A stretch of DNA of 64,000 nt from Montifringilla adamsi (Eukaryota > Chordata > Aves > Passeriformes > Passeridae), in assembly GCA_017590115.1 (NCBI GenBank), contig JAGGNK010007448.1, positions 1,280,815 to 1,344,814 on the forward strand, written 5' to 3'. Shown here one piece after another: positions 15,011-27,674 of the stretch (position 1 is the stretch's first letter; every line of letters begins with the position of its first letter). Under the pieces are notes generated by a model that saw only the letters and a list, made by a program, of their open reading frames with translations, ran no database searches and had not been told where the DNA came from. The position numbers and the translations under genes are program-made.

Positions 15011-17715
15011 TATCCTACTCTACCCTACAACACCCCTCTGCTTTTGCTGACCACCTCTCAACCCTTGCCTTGGTAGCACAGGTAAGATCCCTTCCACAAT
15101 GACCAAAGAAACCTTTAGCAAGAGGTGACAGAACCAATACTGTCACACCTTAGTCTGTCCCTCACAAATCCAGCAATACAGGGGGTAGAAACTCCCCTCA
15201 TCCACAAAGGAATCCCACACACATTCCCACACATCCCAGTGAATGTCTTCCTTTGAAACAAGCACTGCGATCTCAAACTGATCCATGCCTCCAACTGTTG
15301 GGCCCAATCTTGGGGGTCCCCATGTGCAGGTGCTCCCCAGGGCACCCCACTCTTGGCAGGACACGGGACAGCACCATATCTTCAGCACAGCAGCACAGCT
15401 TCTTGCCCTCTGCTGTGGTGCCAGTGGTTTGGAAGGTGCACACCAGGCTTTGGGGCTCAGAGTTCATCAGTAGGTACATGTGACTGGATCGTTCCCATGC
15501 CTTTGCAAATACAACACACTCCTTGCCCTGCCCAATGCATAACAGAAAGGGCATGACACCAGGAATTCCACTGGGATTGGGTCTGGCAGCTGCTGTGAAT
15601 GCCACAGGGTGCAGGCTTGCAAAACAGTCTGTTTGGCAGATGTTGCTCAGAGCACATCTGTCACAGAAGCCTGGCTCAAGGGAGGGAGTTCTGGGTGCCA
15701 GACAGATGCTGGAGGCTGTCACAAGGCTGAGGACACTTATCCACACAAGGGACTCATCCACACAAAGGACAACCAGGCAGGGCACAGCACACTCGTTTTG
15801 GAGAAGCTGATGTCAAGAATGCCATGACCTGAAGTTTTCAGCAACAACCTGCTCCCATTCTGATCAAACACAAATACTTTCAACCTGCATGAGCCTAAAT
15901 TAACTTCACGTACCCAGTGGGACACTTTCCAAGGATCAGAGCACATTCCAGGCTTGGTTATCTTGAAGAACCCCAGCAAGGGACTATAATAAGTCAAGTA
16001 AATCCAAAGTGGAGCTCAGAGAAGAAAGCAGAGCTCACTTGGCCTAGAGTTGCCTGTGCGCTGACCAGGAGCAGAAGGCCAGGAACAGACTTGTCAACCA
16101 CAAGTTGCTTTTATTGCCAATAAATGCCAATCAAGATTGTATTCATAAACGGGAGCTGCTACATCAGCAGGCACTGAAGAGGAATAGTGACAAGGTGTCA
16201 ATTAAAAGGTGATTGGCATCTCTTACATCAGTTTCCCTGTTCATCTGCCACAAAACTCTCCCTTTTTCCATGTTAATGCTCCAAGAGAACAGCCCCCAGC
16301 CAGCTCTGCCCTCTGGGCAAAACCAGCAAGGACACCAATGTCCTCTGGGATGTCAAAGCCAGAGCACATGCATTCTGCACTAGGCCTCAGACTCCTGCTC
16401 AGGAGTGCCTTGTCCTGCTCAAGCCCACCAAGAGCACAATTTCTTCCATTCTGTACACAGACAGTGTTTTTCCACCCCATTTCCATTTCTTCCACTAACA
16501 GCCTTTTGGGTCCCTTATCTGCTCTTTGCTGTCCATCGTTCCCCTTTCTGTCTGGGTGGATGAAGCAACTGTCCCCCTTTGTGGCACACAAGAGCACAGA
16601 CATTTCTGGAAAGTGGCTGAATTGAGGCACCTCAGGACATGTAAGAGCTGAGGAGTGACTGCCATTCCCATAGCTGCCAAAGCAGAGGAGATGCTGTACC
16701 ACAGCTGACTCGTGGTTCTGTCACCTGCAGAGAACAGCACAGCACCAGAGATACCGCAACTGGCACAGGATGCCACGTTACAACTTCTTTATGAAACAAC
16801 CAGGATAGAAGGCACGGCGAACACTAAAATTTCTTTTTGCCAATGCCAACATGAATTCAGAACTAGAACTGACAAGTTTCAATCAAAGGCTATCCCCAGG
16901 AGGCATCTAGAGAAGCACTTCAGCACTTCCTGCGCACATCAGAGCCCTCTGAAGGTATGAGCCCAGGTCTGCAGACCAGCAGGCCACACCATCACAGAGA
17001 GCTTCACCTCTCTTCCTCACATCATCAGGGGCATGACACAGGAACACAGCAACACAAATCCAGGTCACAAAGTCCCCAGGATTCAGCACCCAGGGAGGAG
17101 AAATCTGGAAGGGAGGAAGTTCAGGCAGAGATAAGGCAGAATGGCTCAAAGGCCAGGGGAGTAAGAGCTGTGTTGAGATGGAGGAGCAGGAGGGTTGGTG
17201 GTGCTCAGTCAGGAGTCCCTGGGGACCTCCTGGTAAAAACTCTCAGCACTCACTCCTCAGCTGAGGCCAGCCAAGGATCCTGAGCAGGGAGGAGACATGG
17301 GACAGCACCAGGAAATGGAGACAGAAAAGCAGGGCCATGTGACCCGTATTTTCCAAGATTACATAATTCCTGAATAAATAGATACTCCTTTATCCTCAGT
17401 GGTGGTTTTTGCTCAGATGTTACACAACCAGACACAGGCATGGTGACCAGGGAGATGTGATCCATATGGCCAGAGAACAGGAACCATCCTGCTGAGAACA
17501 AATGGGACAGTCCTGAGCCTTGTGATACTCTTCAAAAACTTTTTAATATAAAAATATATTAATATTGGAACCCCATCTTACAAGATGAGTATTCTGTAAG
17601 ATTAGACAACTTCTGCTTCCTTAGAAAAACCAGGCCTAGTAGAGAATTTCACTTCCTATTTCATATGCCCTAAACAAGAACAGTTTCTAGCTTGTATTCC
17701 TCTACCTATAACAGA

Positions 17716-17775
17716 CCAAAAAAAAAAAAAAAAAAAAGGCAAACCAAAAAAACCCCAAAAAACCAAACAAAAACC
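17716..17775. repeat. A-rich low-complexity tract
   Basis: A run of about 20 A followed by CAAA/CCAAAA-type repeats. Confidence 0.9.
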
Positions 17776-18290
17776 CTCACCATTTGCATACAAGGTTCTT
17801 TATCATGCCCACTAATTCAGCATCCAGATTTCTGCACATTCAACACCTCCTGCACCACTTGTACCTATGGAAAGGAGCCTGTCTCCCACAAAAATCTGTC
17901 TGTCCACAGGATAAGGACACAGGTTATTGTTTGTGGCTGTTCAGTGGCCATATGCAGAAGCACTCCATCTCTAAGGAACAACAGGTATGTCCGGATGCAA
18001 GACAGAGAACTACTTGCAAGTTAATCCTGAGAAACCATTGCTCCATGGTTGGCTGGAGTGGGAAGGACACACCAGGCTACACAGCATAAACAGCCCTGAC
18101 CAGATTGATTTTATGGTGTCTTCGAGCCTTAAACCCTGTAAAACTGTAAAATAATCTCAGGAGACACAAAATGAAATCAGAGTCAAAAAGTGGATTCCCA
18201 AGAAAGGAAGTACAAGTTTCCTCAGAGCCAAAAGTAATTCAATGTGTCCTAGAAGTGCATTCGTGTGCCTATAATACAGGTGAAGGACCA

Positions 18291-18650
18291 CACACAGAAT
18301 GACTGGGCTGGAAGAGACCTTCAAGACCATCGAGTCCAACCCAGCCCCAACCACCCCTGAGTCTCCTTTTCTCCAGGTGAGCACCCCCAGCTCCCTCAGT
18401 GGTTCCTCTCCAGCCTTGCTGTCCCCTCTGGACGTGCTCAGTGTCCCAAGGTCCTTCCCAAGGTGAGGGGCCAGAGCTGGACACAGCACTCCAGGTGTGC
18501 CCTCACCAGTGCCCAGCACAGGGGCAGAATGACCTCCCTGCTCCTGCTGGCCACACCATTCCTGATCCAGGCCAGGATGCTGCTGGCCTTCTTGGCCACC
18601 AAGGCACACTGCTGGCTCATGTTCAGTCCTGTTGACCAGTTCTCCCAGGT
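18291..18650 (-). mobile_element. CR1 LINE fragment
   Basis: Reverse complement of a CR1 3' end: CACAGAATGACTGGGCTGGA, then GAGACCTTCAAGACCATCGA, then CTGGACACAGCACTCCAGGT. It extends into the end of the ORF2/3' UTR region and is 5'-truncated, so it is not mobile. Confidence 0.85.
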
Positions 18651-20648
18651 CGGTTACAGATTACAGATGTTATCTGTTATTACCTTTTTACAGATGTTAT
18701 CTTGCAACAGCATAAATACCTTTGTCCCATGCAGGTAAAACTAAACTGAGGGTAACAAATGGACGGCACTGGTTTATTAGAGGTCTCATAAAAGGGAGTC
18801 CAACACAGGTGATCCACTGGAGATTCCCAGATCTTACCCTACTTCCCCATTTTCACACAGTTAATTTTCTATCTCTGGCTGCTTTTCAACATTATAACCA
18901 GACTTAGCCCAGAAAAGGCAACACTTGTACAAGTTCTGAACTGACTTTCAGATGTTTTGAGAACCTGAATAACAAGAAAACCACAGTCCAAAACTCCTGG
19001 TTAATTTTTAGGAGGCCATTCCACACATATGGTATGACACATCCTGGTTTAAGCAATTCACACACGTTTTTCCATGCCCAGTACAGCCACACACACATTA
19101 CCTTCCACCACATGGGAAAGCGTCCTTACAGAGCAATTCCCTTTCTCTCCTTTCTTTTCATATTTAAGAAGCATGTCCATGTGCAGATACAGCATTTTAA
19201 GGTGGCCACTAAACCATTCCCTTTCCCTGGAGCTGCCATGTTCCAGCCTGTGTCAAACCTTGCCTCAACAGCCATGTGTTGATGCCAGCTCCTACTGGGA
19301 TACCCTGGGATTTCCAGCTCCTGCTCTGGCATGTCAGGGTCACCTCTGAAATGCAGGCTTTGACTGAAGACCCTAGAGCTCACAAGACTGACTTTTAGAA
19401 AAATACCTTTTCTTCCAGAGGAAAAATGGATGTGTGTTCATTTCATTTTGCAGCACCATCCAAGACTGTCCCCCAACACAAGAACCTGTCGTACCACAGC
19501 CAAGAATCAAATTCTTTTGTGCCTCCAATAGTTGTTTTGAAAAGCCTCAAGCTGTTCATGGGCAAAATGCAAGGTAGAACTCGGGTCACAAGCAGCAAAA
19601 TCCATTCCAGTGGGTCTTTAATTAAGCCCAGGAAGTTTGGCATTAACCATCTGTTTTGGTTAAGGCCAAATATCCATCACCAGAGGCACCTTCCTACTCT
19701 TGATCCATGATCTTGGCAAACAGCAAGTGGATGGCACAGTGATATATAAACAGCTTCCAGGTAGTAATGCAAATACTTGTAAGGGTTCAGAGAAAATAAT
19801 TCATAGCCCCAATCCATGGAACAGAGCATTCTCCCTTTGAAAATGCAACTGAACTATTGGAAGTATTATTGAAATTACTGAGTCACTGAAAATACAATCT
19901 CAGCAAGGTAGATCTCCAGTATCAAAAAGAGGAAAAGAGCAATCAACTCAATTCTCTGGAAAGGAACTTATCTTTGGATAAGTTGGCCTTGGCCTTGTGA
20001 CACTCTTCTGACAGGAAGAGCCATGACTGTAGGGCATGGAAAGCCAGAACAAAAGCCATCAACAATTTTTCTGTGAGTGACAAAACACCACTCTTGGAAA
20101 GAGCTTCAAATGCTGGCTTTTTCATCATTTTCAAACCTCTGGACAGCCACAAAGCTGCTAATGCAAAGCAGGACTGATTCAGAACTAAAAAATGCTGAGT
20201 ACTTACTCTTCCAGAGACAGGTTTTCCATCTACCAACTCCAGCAGAGCCTTTTTCTCCAGAAAGGCAACAAGTCTGAGACTGATCAAAGTTTCTCAACCC
20301 TCACATAATGCTGACAAGCACATCATTATCTCTATCAAAGGCTAATCATTAACTACTGCTCAGATTAGCTTAGGACCAGACCAAGCACAGGGATGCTCAC
20401 ACAGAGATCCACAGAGCAGCAAAAGCAGCTCCTGAGTCTCCCTCACGAAATCTTTGCACAAATGCAAAGAGATTTTAGAACTCTCTGATTAAGTGCATTG
20501 CAGAGATTACTTTCCAACACATTAACCAAAATACATTTCAAACATTCAAGTCTCTATCAGATAAAATTAGTGGTTTGCTTGCTTCTGGATATTGCAACAA
20601 AGCAAGCTTAGTTTATTTTAGTATTTAAGTATCTTAGTATTCACACTG

Positions 20649-20882
20649 AGAGAGAGCAGTTTAGATGAGATATTAGGAAGAATTATTCCCTGGGAGGGTG
20701 GGCAGGCCCTGGCACAGGGTGCCCAGAGCAGCTGTGGCTGCCCCTGGATCCCTGGCAGTTCCAAGGCCAGGCTGGACAGGGCTTGGAGCAACTTAGGACA
20801 GTGGGAGATGTCCCATGGCAGGGAGTGGAACAAGATGAGCTTTAGGGTCCCTTCCACTCCAAATCACCGTGTGACTCTATTT
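20649..20882 (+). mobile_element. CR1 LINE fragment
   Basis: Starts near GCAGTTTAGATGAGATATTA, passes through GGCCCTGGCACAGGGTGCCC and ends in CCCTTCCACTCCAAATCACC with a terminal GTGTGACTCTATT, the usual plus-sense CR1 3' end. Confidence 0.85.
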
Positions 20883-23800
20883 GCCCCACAATGAAAAAAT
20901 GTGATGTTTTCAAAGCTATCAGCCAGTTTTTAGGAGCATTGGGAAGTGAGGAAAAAAACCAAAACAACAAACCCAAAAACGAAGGCAAATAAATAATCAG
21001 TTGTGCAGAAATTCTTCAACACTGTCTGTACAAGACAAACCTCATCAGGGACACTGGCTCTAGGACCTCTCTGCTTGGAAAGCTGCAGCCAACAACTGCG
21101 ATGGGAAAAAAGAAAAGGGGACAAAGCAGGAAAAGTGCAAGAACAGCTGTGCTGTGCCCTGCAACACAAGGGGCCTCTTGGTGGGGACTGTGGTTTCAAG
21201 CAAGAATTACACAAAACAGGATCAACTGACAAGCAGTGCACATGATCCTGCTGTTATGATGTCCTGGAGGGTTTTACTTGAGGAATTCAGAAAATTAAGA
21301 AAAGTCAGGCTGCTGCCAAGAGGTTTTTTAAACTACAAGCAAAATAATCAAACTCAAGTGTATCAGGCTTTACCAGCTATACAGAAGGATATCCCACAGA
21401 TACTGCTCTGTGCCTTTTATGAAAAGAGCACAAAAATGGCTTTACAAGTATAACCAAGCCTATAACAGGAACATGAGGGCAGCTGTGAAACTCCCAACTA
21501 ACTTTGCAGCTGTTCAGGTTTCAGCCTTAAGTATCTATAACATGCTCCTCCAGCACACTTCAGCCTCACGTGACACCACCTTAAACACTAAAGTTCAGCA
21601 CATTCTCTTGAGATAATGTCTTATCCCAAGTTAATGAAGGGCACCAAAGCCAGTAACGGTAACTTGATTTGTATAAAACTCACCTGGCAGTGAACCCAGA
21701 AATCATGACTCAGTCTCTTGTCAAATCTATTAGTCCAGGAGCTCAGACAAACAAGGGATCCAAGAAAACCAGACTGAACGCTGATTGCAATTCACTTGAG
21801 CTGTATCCCGAGGCCAGGTATGCTCCTCAGGGAGCTTGTGCTCCCACTTCCCTCATCACTTTGATGTACAAGGGTTGATTTACCCATTGGAAGTGCCCTC
21901 CCATGGAGCCACACTGATGGCAGCACTGCGGTGACTTCCCAAGGGCTGCAGGAGAGTGAACTGGGATGGCTCCACTGGTAGCACTGGCTTTGAGTCTGCT
22001 CCACATTTGTTAGTGTTTCTTCTTCCCAAGTAAAAGATGCAAGCTTGAAAATGCAGTGCAGCTGTGCCAGTGAGCTGTTTGAGCCTCTTTAGTAGAAGAC
22101 CTTTTGGAACAGGGAAGGTTAACAGGGAAGGTTAACAGGGAAGCAAGAGAGTGATGGGATCCCTGGCTCCCAGTCCAGCCTCCGGCACAGCCCAGCCAGG
22201 GTGGCACAAGCTGCTGCCATTGTCCCAGCCAGAGTGCAGCCACCAATTAGAGACATCAAACAAGGAGCAGGCTGGGTCACAGGGATGAGCCTCTCCCTGA
22301 GGAGGCTGGAGCTGCATCCCTTTCCAGGAGCTGCTTTTCCCAGCTCTCTGGAGCAGGCCAGCCAGTCTGCTCACACCATTAGCTCAAGATGAGCACAGCA
22401 CCTCACAGGTGGCCTCAAAGCACTTCTTAATCCTACAGAGCCAAGTCCAATTACATTCTCTGTAATGTGAAACAAGTCTGAAAGTGCATTTGCCAGGCAC
22501 TCCTTCCCCCAACAGATGCAGTGCTTAGGCAAAAAAACCAGCCAAGACTGCCAGGGTTCCCCTTATCCTGGTTAGCCAGAAGATCAGGTAAATATATCAC
22601 AAAGCTCATATTCCAAGCTCCTGCACCTTCATTAGAGCAATGAGATCCGAATCTGTGATAACTAATGAGTAAGTGTGGGAAAAGAAGGTTTATGGAAGTG
22701 AAGTGGCTCTTCCACGACCTTGGGGCACTCACTGTGAGCTCCATGCCAGAACACCTCCACTCTGTTCCCAGCTTTCTCTCAACCTCCCAGGATTCATAAC
22801 AGGAGATGCTAAGCAAGCAGTGACAACAGAAGAGCCTCAACCACTTACAGCATTTGGCCTGTGCTCTAGAGCTACCATGGACTGCTCTAGTCACTTGGAT
22901 AAAGTGAAAAGATTACATGCTTGTACAACTTTGTTAGCAGATGATAAATGCTGTTTACATCTGTGATACAACAAATGTGAGATTTTTCTAAGATTATATC
23001 CACAGAGAGGACGAGAGCAGGAAGCAAAGCCATTGCTCTGGCACAGTCACAATTGCTGAAGTGCCATTGGAACTCAGCTGGAGACCCTTGTAGATATGAA
23101 CTGATAGCACATGGAAGAAAAGACAATGGGAAATTACATTAAAAACTGCAGAAATAAAAAAGGAAAACTAAAAAGGAGCCATTTCATCACAACCTCACAC
23201 TTCTAGATTGGCTTCTAAACCAGGAAAACCTAATTCCAGGACCAACAAATGAAAAGCTTTAGAAAGTACAGCAAAATAGGAGTTTAATATGTTTACAATA
23301 ACTAGTCCCATTATTCTCTGCATTAGCAGATTCCAGCTTTCAGTTGGAAAATGTTAATGAAAAAACCACTGGCAGTGTTCTCCAGGACGTGATTGGGAAC
23401 ACTTCCAGAAAATTAGATTGAAACAAAAGGCAATGGAGTAGATTAACTAAGATTGGATTTCTCAGAGAAAAACAAGATAAACTAGATTGAGTCTTTTGCA
23501 TCCTTCCCTAAGAAAAAATTGCCAAGACTCCCAGTGGTTTCCTGGCAGACTTGTGGAGAAGTTCATGCTGGCAATGTGCTTCAGCTCAACTTCCCAAAAT
23601 TCTGCTGCAGGCTCCTGCTAACTTTCAGGTGACCTTCAGGCCAGAGTAGGGAAGGCAGCTCTGCCATGAGAGTTGTGGCAGCTTTCTGTTGGGTAGAGGG
23701 GTCTTCACAGCAAATAGAGAAACGACAGAGGAAAGGAGAAAACAGTTAATTTTAGCTCATAGAACAAAAAGTTCTGTCTTCTCTTGGACCTAACGTCTGA

Positions 23801-24922
23801 CTGGAAAACAAGCCAGCTGAAAGGAAACTCCTCAGGGCCCTGCTCAAAACTCACCCTGTGAACATGGTAGATTTTGTCATTTACTTGTAATGTAAAACTG
23901 GCAAAGATTATTCTCAATGCCCTCCCTTCTTAGGCATTAACATCTTGTTCAGGGGATACAGGGTCTCACTGGTCCAAACCTGGAAGTTACATTGTGAAGG
24001 GAAAAGTGAAGTGAAAAATCCCCCCAAACCTCTTTCCAAAACAAAAAAAAAAAAAAAAACCCAAAAGAAAACCCCACAAACCTTGTCCTTGTACCACTGC
24101 AAGTCAGAGTCAGTGGCAGGGATGATAGCTTTAAAATAAAAAAGCAAACATGCAAAAGTGTTTGGAAAGGTGATTTAATTCCTCCTCTCTACAGGCAGAA
24201 ATTATCCTAATTCTCAGCTTAGTTAACAACCTGGCCTAGATGAGAAATCTGATAGGAAATGAAAAGCAGCCACATCTCAGTAGGAAGTGGTTGTACAAAA
24301 TTCCTCCGTTCTCAACACAAAGTTGTGTGGGAGTCTGCAACTCCTGCCAGTTCTTATATATTTCTTGTTTTTTGGGGGGGAGGAGAACAAAAGAAGCAAA
24401 ATCCTGCTTATTGCAACCATTTTTGTGTTTGTAGCAAAAAGCATCACTTTAATTTTGTATTGTAAAGCAGAGCAGTACAGCTTCACCAACAAATCCTTAG
24501 TTACAAAACCAATGTTCATTTAAACAGCAACATTCACACATTATTCCCAATGCTCCCTTTTTAATGAAGGATGGGAAAAAAATAATGCAGAGTCCAAAGC
24601 CTGATGAAAGCCTCAGGAAACATTACACCATAAATGACAGGATTTGGGATTATTAACTTGAACACTAACTTACCCCATAAGATCCCATATTGGTACTCAT
24701 GAAAAATCCTGCAAAAGCTTTACTGACCTCAGGCTCAAGCAGAGGCAAGTTAAGATCAAACAGACTGAAAATCAACTTAATAAACACTTGTGAGGAGCGT
24801 TTCATCCACCTGGGCACAAAAAGCAGGACTAGTAAGCATTCTGGAGCTCGGAATTCAAGCACAAACAGGAAGAATTGGCCTCTGCCTGGGAACTGTGTGG
24901 AACCACAAGCCCACTGCACACT

Positions 24923-25275
24923 CAACTACAGATGAGGACTATGAATAAAGTTTAAATGAAAAAAGGACAAGTGGCTAAGATGTGATGCTTGCTGAGTGTT
25001 GCAGGTTGTGCTGCTACAGCCTCTTCCCCACAATGGCATTAAAACTGGTCAGTGCTGAATCCCAGCAAAAAAAAAAAATAGGAAATATACACAGGTATAT
25101 CAACTACAGATGAGGACTATGAATAAAGTTTAAATGAAAAAAGGACAAGTGGCTAAGATGTGATGCTTGCTGAGTGTTGCAGGTTGTGCTGCTACAGCCT
25201 CTTCCCCACAACGGCATTAAAACTGGCCAGTGCTGAATCCCAGCAAAAAAAAAATAGGAAATATACACAGGTATA
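24923..25275. repeat. Tandem duplication, two units of about 178 bp
   Basis: Copy 1 is 24923-25100 and copy 2 is 25101-25275. They differ by two C/T changes and by the length of an A run (12 versus 9). A CR1 fragment starts just downstream. No coding content. Confidence 0.93.
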
Positions 25276-25281
25276 CAATGG

Positions 25282-25690
25282 GCTAGGAAGACTGAAGGGT
25301 TTGAAAGGGCCGCAAAAGGAGCAGCTGAGGGCACTGGGATTGTTCATCCTGACGGGGAAACTGAGGTCAGAACTCACCAGGCTTTGCAGCTCCTCCCGAG
25401 GGGCAGCTCCAAGCTCTGCTCTGTCATGAGGGAATTGCCTCAGGTTAACCCAGGGCAGCTCAGGCTGGAGATTAGGGAAGGGTTCTTCCCCCAGAGGGTG
25501 CTGGCACTGCCCAGGCTCCCCAGGGAATGGGCACGGCCCCGAGGCTGCCAGAGCTCCAGGAGCCTTTGGACAGCGCTGCCAGGGATGCCCAGGGTGGGCT
25601 TGTTGGGGGGTCTGGGCAGGGAGAGGGGCTGGGCTGGGTGATCCTGGTGGGTCCCTTCCAGCTCAGGAGATTCTGTGATTCCTGCACCTA
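25282..25690 (+). mobile_element. CR1 LINE fragment, longest in the window
   Basis: Plus-sense CR1 3' part: CTGAAGGGTTTGAAAGGGCC, then AAAAGGAGCAGCTGAGGGCA, then the 3' UTR and GTCCCTTCCAGCTCAGGAGA with the ATTCTGTGATTC end. Same subfamily as 9394-9710 and 58953-59250. Confidence 0.87.
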
Positions 25691-26937
25691 AAAAACCTAA
25701 ATTGAAGTGCCACATCAGGACTTAGCACATGGGTCTTCACCACTTAAAAAACAAAACTACATTAACAACCAACCAGATAGAAGAAATACAGGAGCCAAAG
25801 CAACAAACTCTCTTCATCCAAAGGAGCACATTTCCCATTGGAAGGAAGGTCATGCCCACCTGCCTTACCAAGGTCGGAACAATCTCCTCCCATTGCGAAT
25901 TTACACCAGATTATTGTGGGTTTGGTTTTTCTTTGTTTTTGTTTTTTTTTAACAGAAATAATATTCTGACCCTTTCCAGGTTTCATTCTAAATTCATCAC
26001 ACATTCTGCAATATAAAAGCTGCTTAACACACCCCTTTATCTTCTTCTCCTTTTAGAAGTGGAGTCACTGATATCTCAATTATTGCAATAAACTCCTGAA
26101 TTACTGCAAACTCAGCTCCACAACAAACCTGGCAGCTTCCTGCTCAGACTCAAACATCCAGTCAGTAATTGACAGTACAAACTTCCAACCAGTGCCAGCA
26201 AATACCCAAAGCCAGGAAATATCAACCCTTATTGCCATTCTGACCTCCTGCACATTGTTCTTCTGCATTTCGACATCATTTGGATCTAAGGTGAAATTAA
26301 AGCCAGCCGGTCTCACAAAGCACATAGAGATACCAGCTCTCCAAGAGGAGGAAAACACAGGAAAACCACAACACACTACAAAAACCTCATTAAACAAACC
26401 AACAAAAAGGTGTATTTCTCAAGGTACGAGGTGAACGTGGGAAGCTGCTTCAGAGGGGCTGCTCAGACCCAAGGAACTGCTCGGATGTTAAGAACACAGC
26501 GCATGGCTGGTGCCCTTGGGTATCCCAGCGACAGCGACAGCAGCGCCCGGGTGTCCCCAGCCCTCCCGCCCGAGCCTCACGGACCCCCAGGGCCGCCACC
26601 GCAGCCATGCGGGCCCTGTGGCTCAGCCCGGAGCCCCGGCGGGTCACGGCTCCCTCACGGCAAGGGCAGCCCGGGGCCGCCTGTCACCTTAGTACCGCAG
26701 GGCCGAGCTGGGCGCCTCCTCCGGAGCCAGGGAGCGCTGCCTGCACCCACACCGAGCTGGCCCCGCACCTCCACCCTCACGTCCCAGGGCTGCCCATCCC
26801 CTCGGGCCCCAGGCGGCCCGGCCCAAGGTCCCGCGTCCCGGCCTGAGGGGAGGGGGGGCGGCCATGGGGCCCCTCAGGCGGGATGGGGGGGGCACGGGGG
26901 GCACGAGACCTTCCCCACGAGCCCGCCCGTCACTCAC

Positions 26938-26955
26938 CGCGCGAGCGCCACGAGC
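26938..26955 (-). other. SLC31A1: Probable non-coding first exon of SLC31A1 (visible 3' end only)
   Basis: On the minus strand a strong splice donor (CGCG|GTGAGTGACG) follows 26938, just before the assembly gap. Human SLC31A1 also has a non-coding first exon head-to-head with FKBP15, so this is the best candidate. Most of the exon and its transcription start would lie in the gap. The implied intron runs from 26937 to 7366, about 19.6 kb. Confidence 0.55.
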
Positions 26956-27354
26956 NNNNNNNNNNNNNNNNNNNNNNNNNNNNNNNNNNNNNNNNNNNNN
27001 NNNNNNNNNNNNNNNNNNNNNNNNNNNNNNNNNNNNNNNNNNNNNNNNNNNNNNNNNNNNNNNNNNNNNNNNNNNNNNNNNNNNNNNNNNNNNNNNNNNN
27101 NNNNNNNNNNNNNNNNNNNNNNNNNNNNNNNNNNNNNNNNNNNNNNNNNNNNNNNNNNNNNNNNNNNNNNNNNNNNNNNNNNNNNNNNNNNNNNNNNNNN
27201 NNNNNNNNNNNNNNNNNNNNNNNNNNNNNNNNNNNNNNNNNNNNNNNNNNNNNNNNNNNNNNNNNNNNNNNNNNNNNNNNNNNNNNNNNNNNNNNNNNNN
27301 NNNNNNNNNNNNNNNNNNNNNNNNNNNNNNNNNNNNNNNNNNNNNNNNNNNNNN
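26956..27354. other. Assembly gap (399 N)
   Basis: An unresolved run of N inside the CpG island, typical of GC-rich avian promoters. It probably hides most of SLC31A1 exon 1 and the core of the shared promoter. Any open frame drawn across it is an artefact. Confidence 1.
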
Positions 27355-27411
27355 CCCACCAGCAACCCCAAGTTCCCGCCCTCCCCCACGCCCGCTAATC
27401 CCCGCCCCCTT

Positions 27412-27417
27412 TGACGT
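27412..27417. promoter_or_regulatory. CRE/ATF-like core TGACGT, site 1
   Basis: TTTGACGTATCC about 210 bases upstream of the FKBP15 ATG. It is the first of three identical cores in the shared promoter. Binding is inferred from the motif alone. Confidence 0.45.
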
Positions 27418-27433
27418 ATCCATGATGGTTCCG

Positions 27434-27443
27434 CCAATGACGT
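27434..27443. promoter_or_regulatory. CCAAT box overlapping TGACGT core, site 2
   Basis: CCAATGACGT reads as a CCAAT box (27434-27438) that shares its last base with a TGACGT core (27438-27443). NF-Y and CREB/ATF factors would be the expected readers. Confidence 0.5.
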
Positions 27444-27524
27444 TCCCTCAAGCCCCTCCCCTCTGTGCAGTTAAGCCACGCCTCCCGCACAGTCTCCGCT
27501 GTGCCACTGAGGCCCCGCCCCCTG

Positions 27525-27530
27525 TGACGT
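27525..27530. promoter_or_regulatory. CRE/ATF-like core TGACGT, site 3, between GC boxes
   Basis: GTGACGTTGCG lies between two CCCCGCCCC boxes about 95 bases before the FKBP15 start codon, in the likely core promoter. Confidence 0.5.
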
Positions 27531-27621
27531 TGCGCTGAAGCCCCGCCCCCGCCCGTGCCGGTGCCGCCGGCCGTAAAGCGCCGCCGCCGCCCGCCCGTCC
27601 CCGCCCCGGCGGTCGCTGGCC

Positions 27622-27674
27622 ATGTTCGCGGCGGCGGAGGAGGACGACGCCGATTTCCTGTCCCCGGCCAGCGG
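27622..27674 (+). CDS. FKBP15: FKBP15 coding exon 1
   Basis: Residues 1-18, starting [15 protein letters not shown], with an acidic start as in human. Donor GCGG|GTGAGC, phase 2. Confidence 0.95.

Larger units (their letters stand above)
7366..26937 (-). other. Long first intron of SLC31A1
   Basis: About 19.6 kb between the probable non-coding exon 1 and exon 2. I see CR1 fragments (9394-9710, 18291-18650, 20649-20882, 25282-25690, possibly 14930-15010), a 32-bp minisatellite (9000-9125), a 178-bp tandem duplication (24923-25275), A-rich stretches (17716-17775, 24040-24070) and a short 13-bp repeat near 22109-22143. No exon with recognisable protein similarity was found. Short open frames here look like chance or repeat-derived reading. 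Confidence 0.6.

Noticed and set aside
26410..27538. Long open frames crossing the CpG island
   Set aside because: They run through the 399 N, which carry no stop codons. The flanking sequence is non-coding GC-rich promoter.
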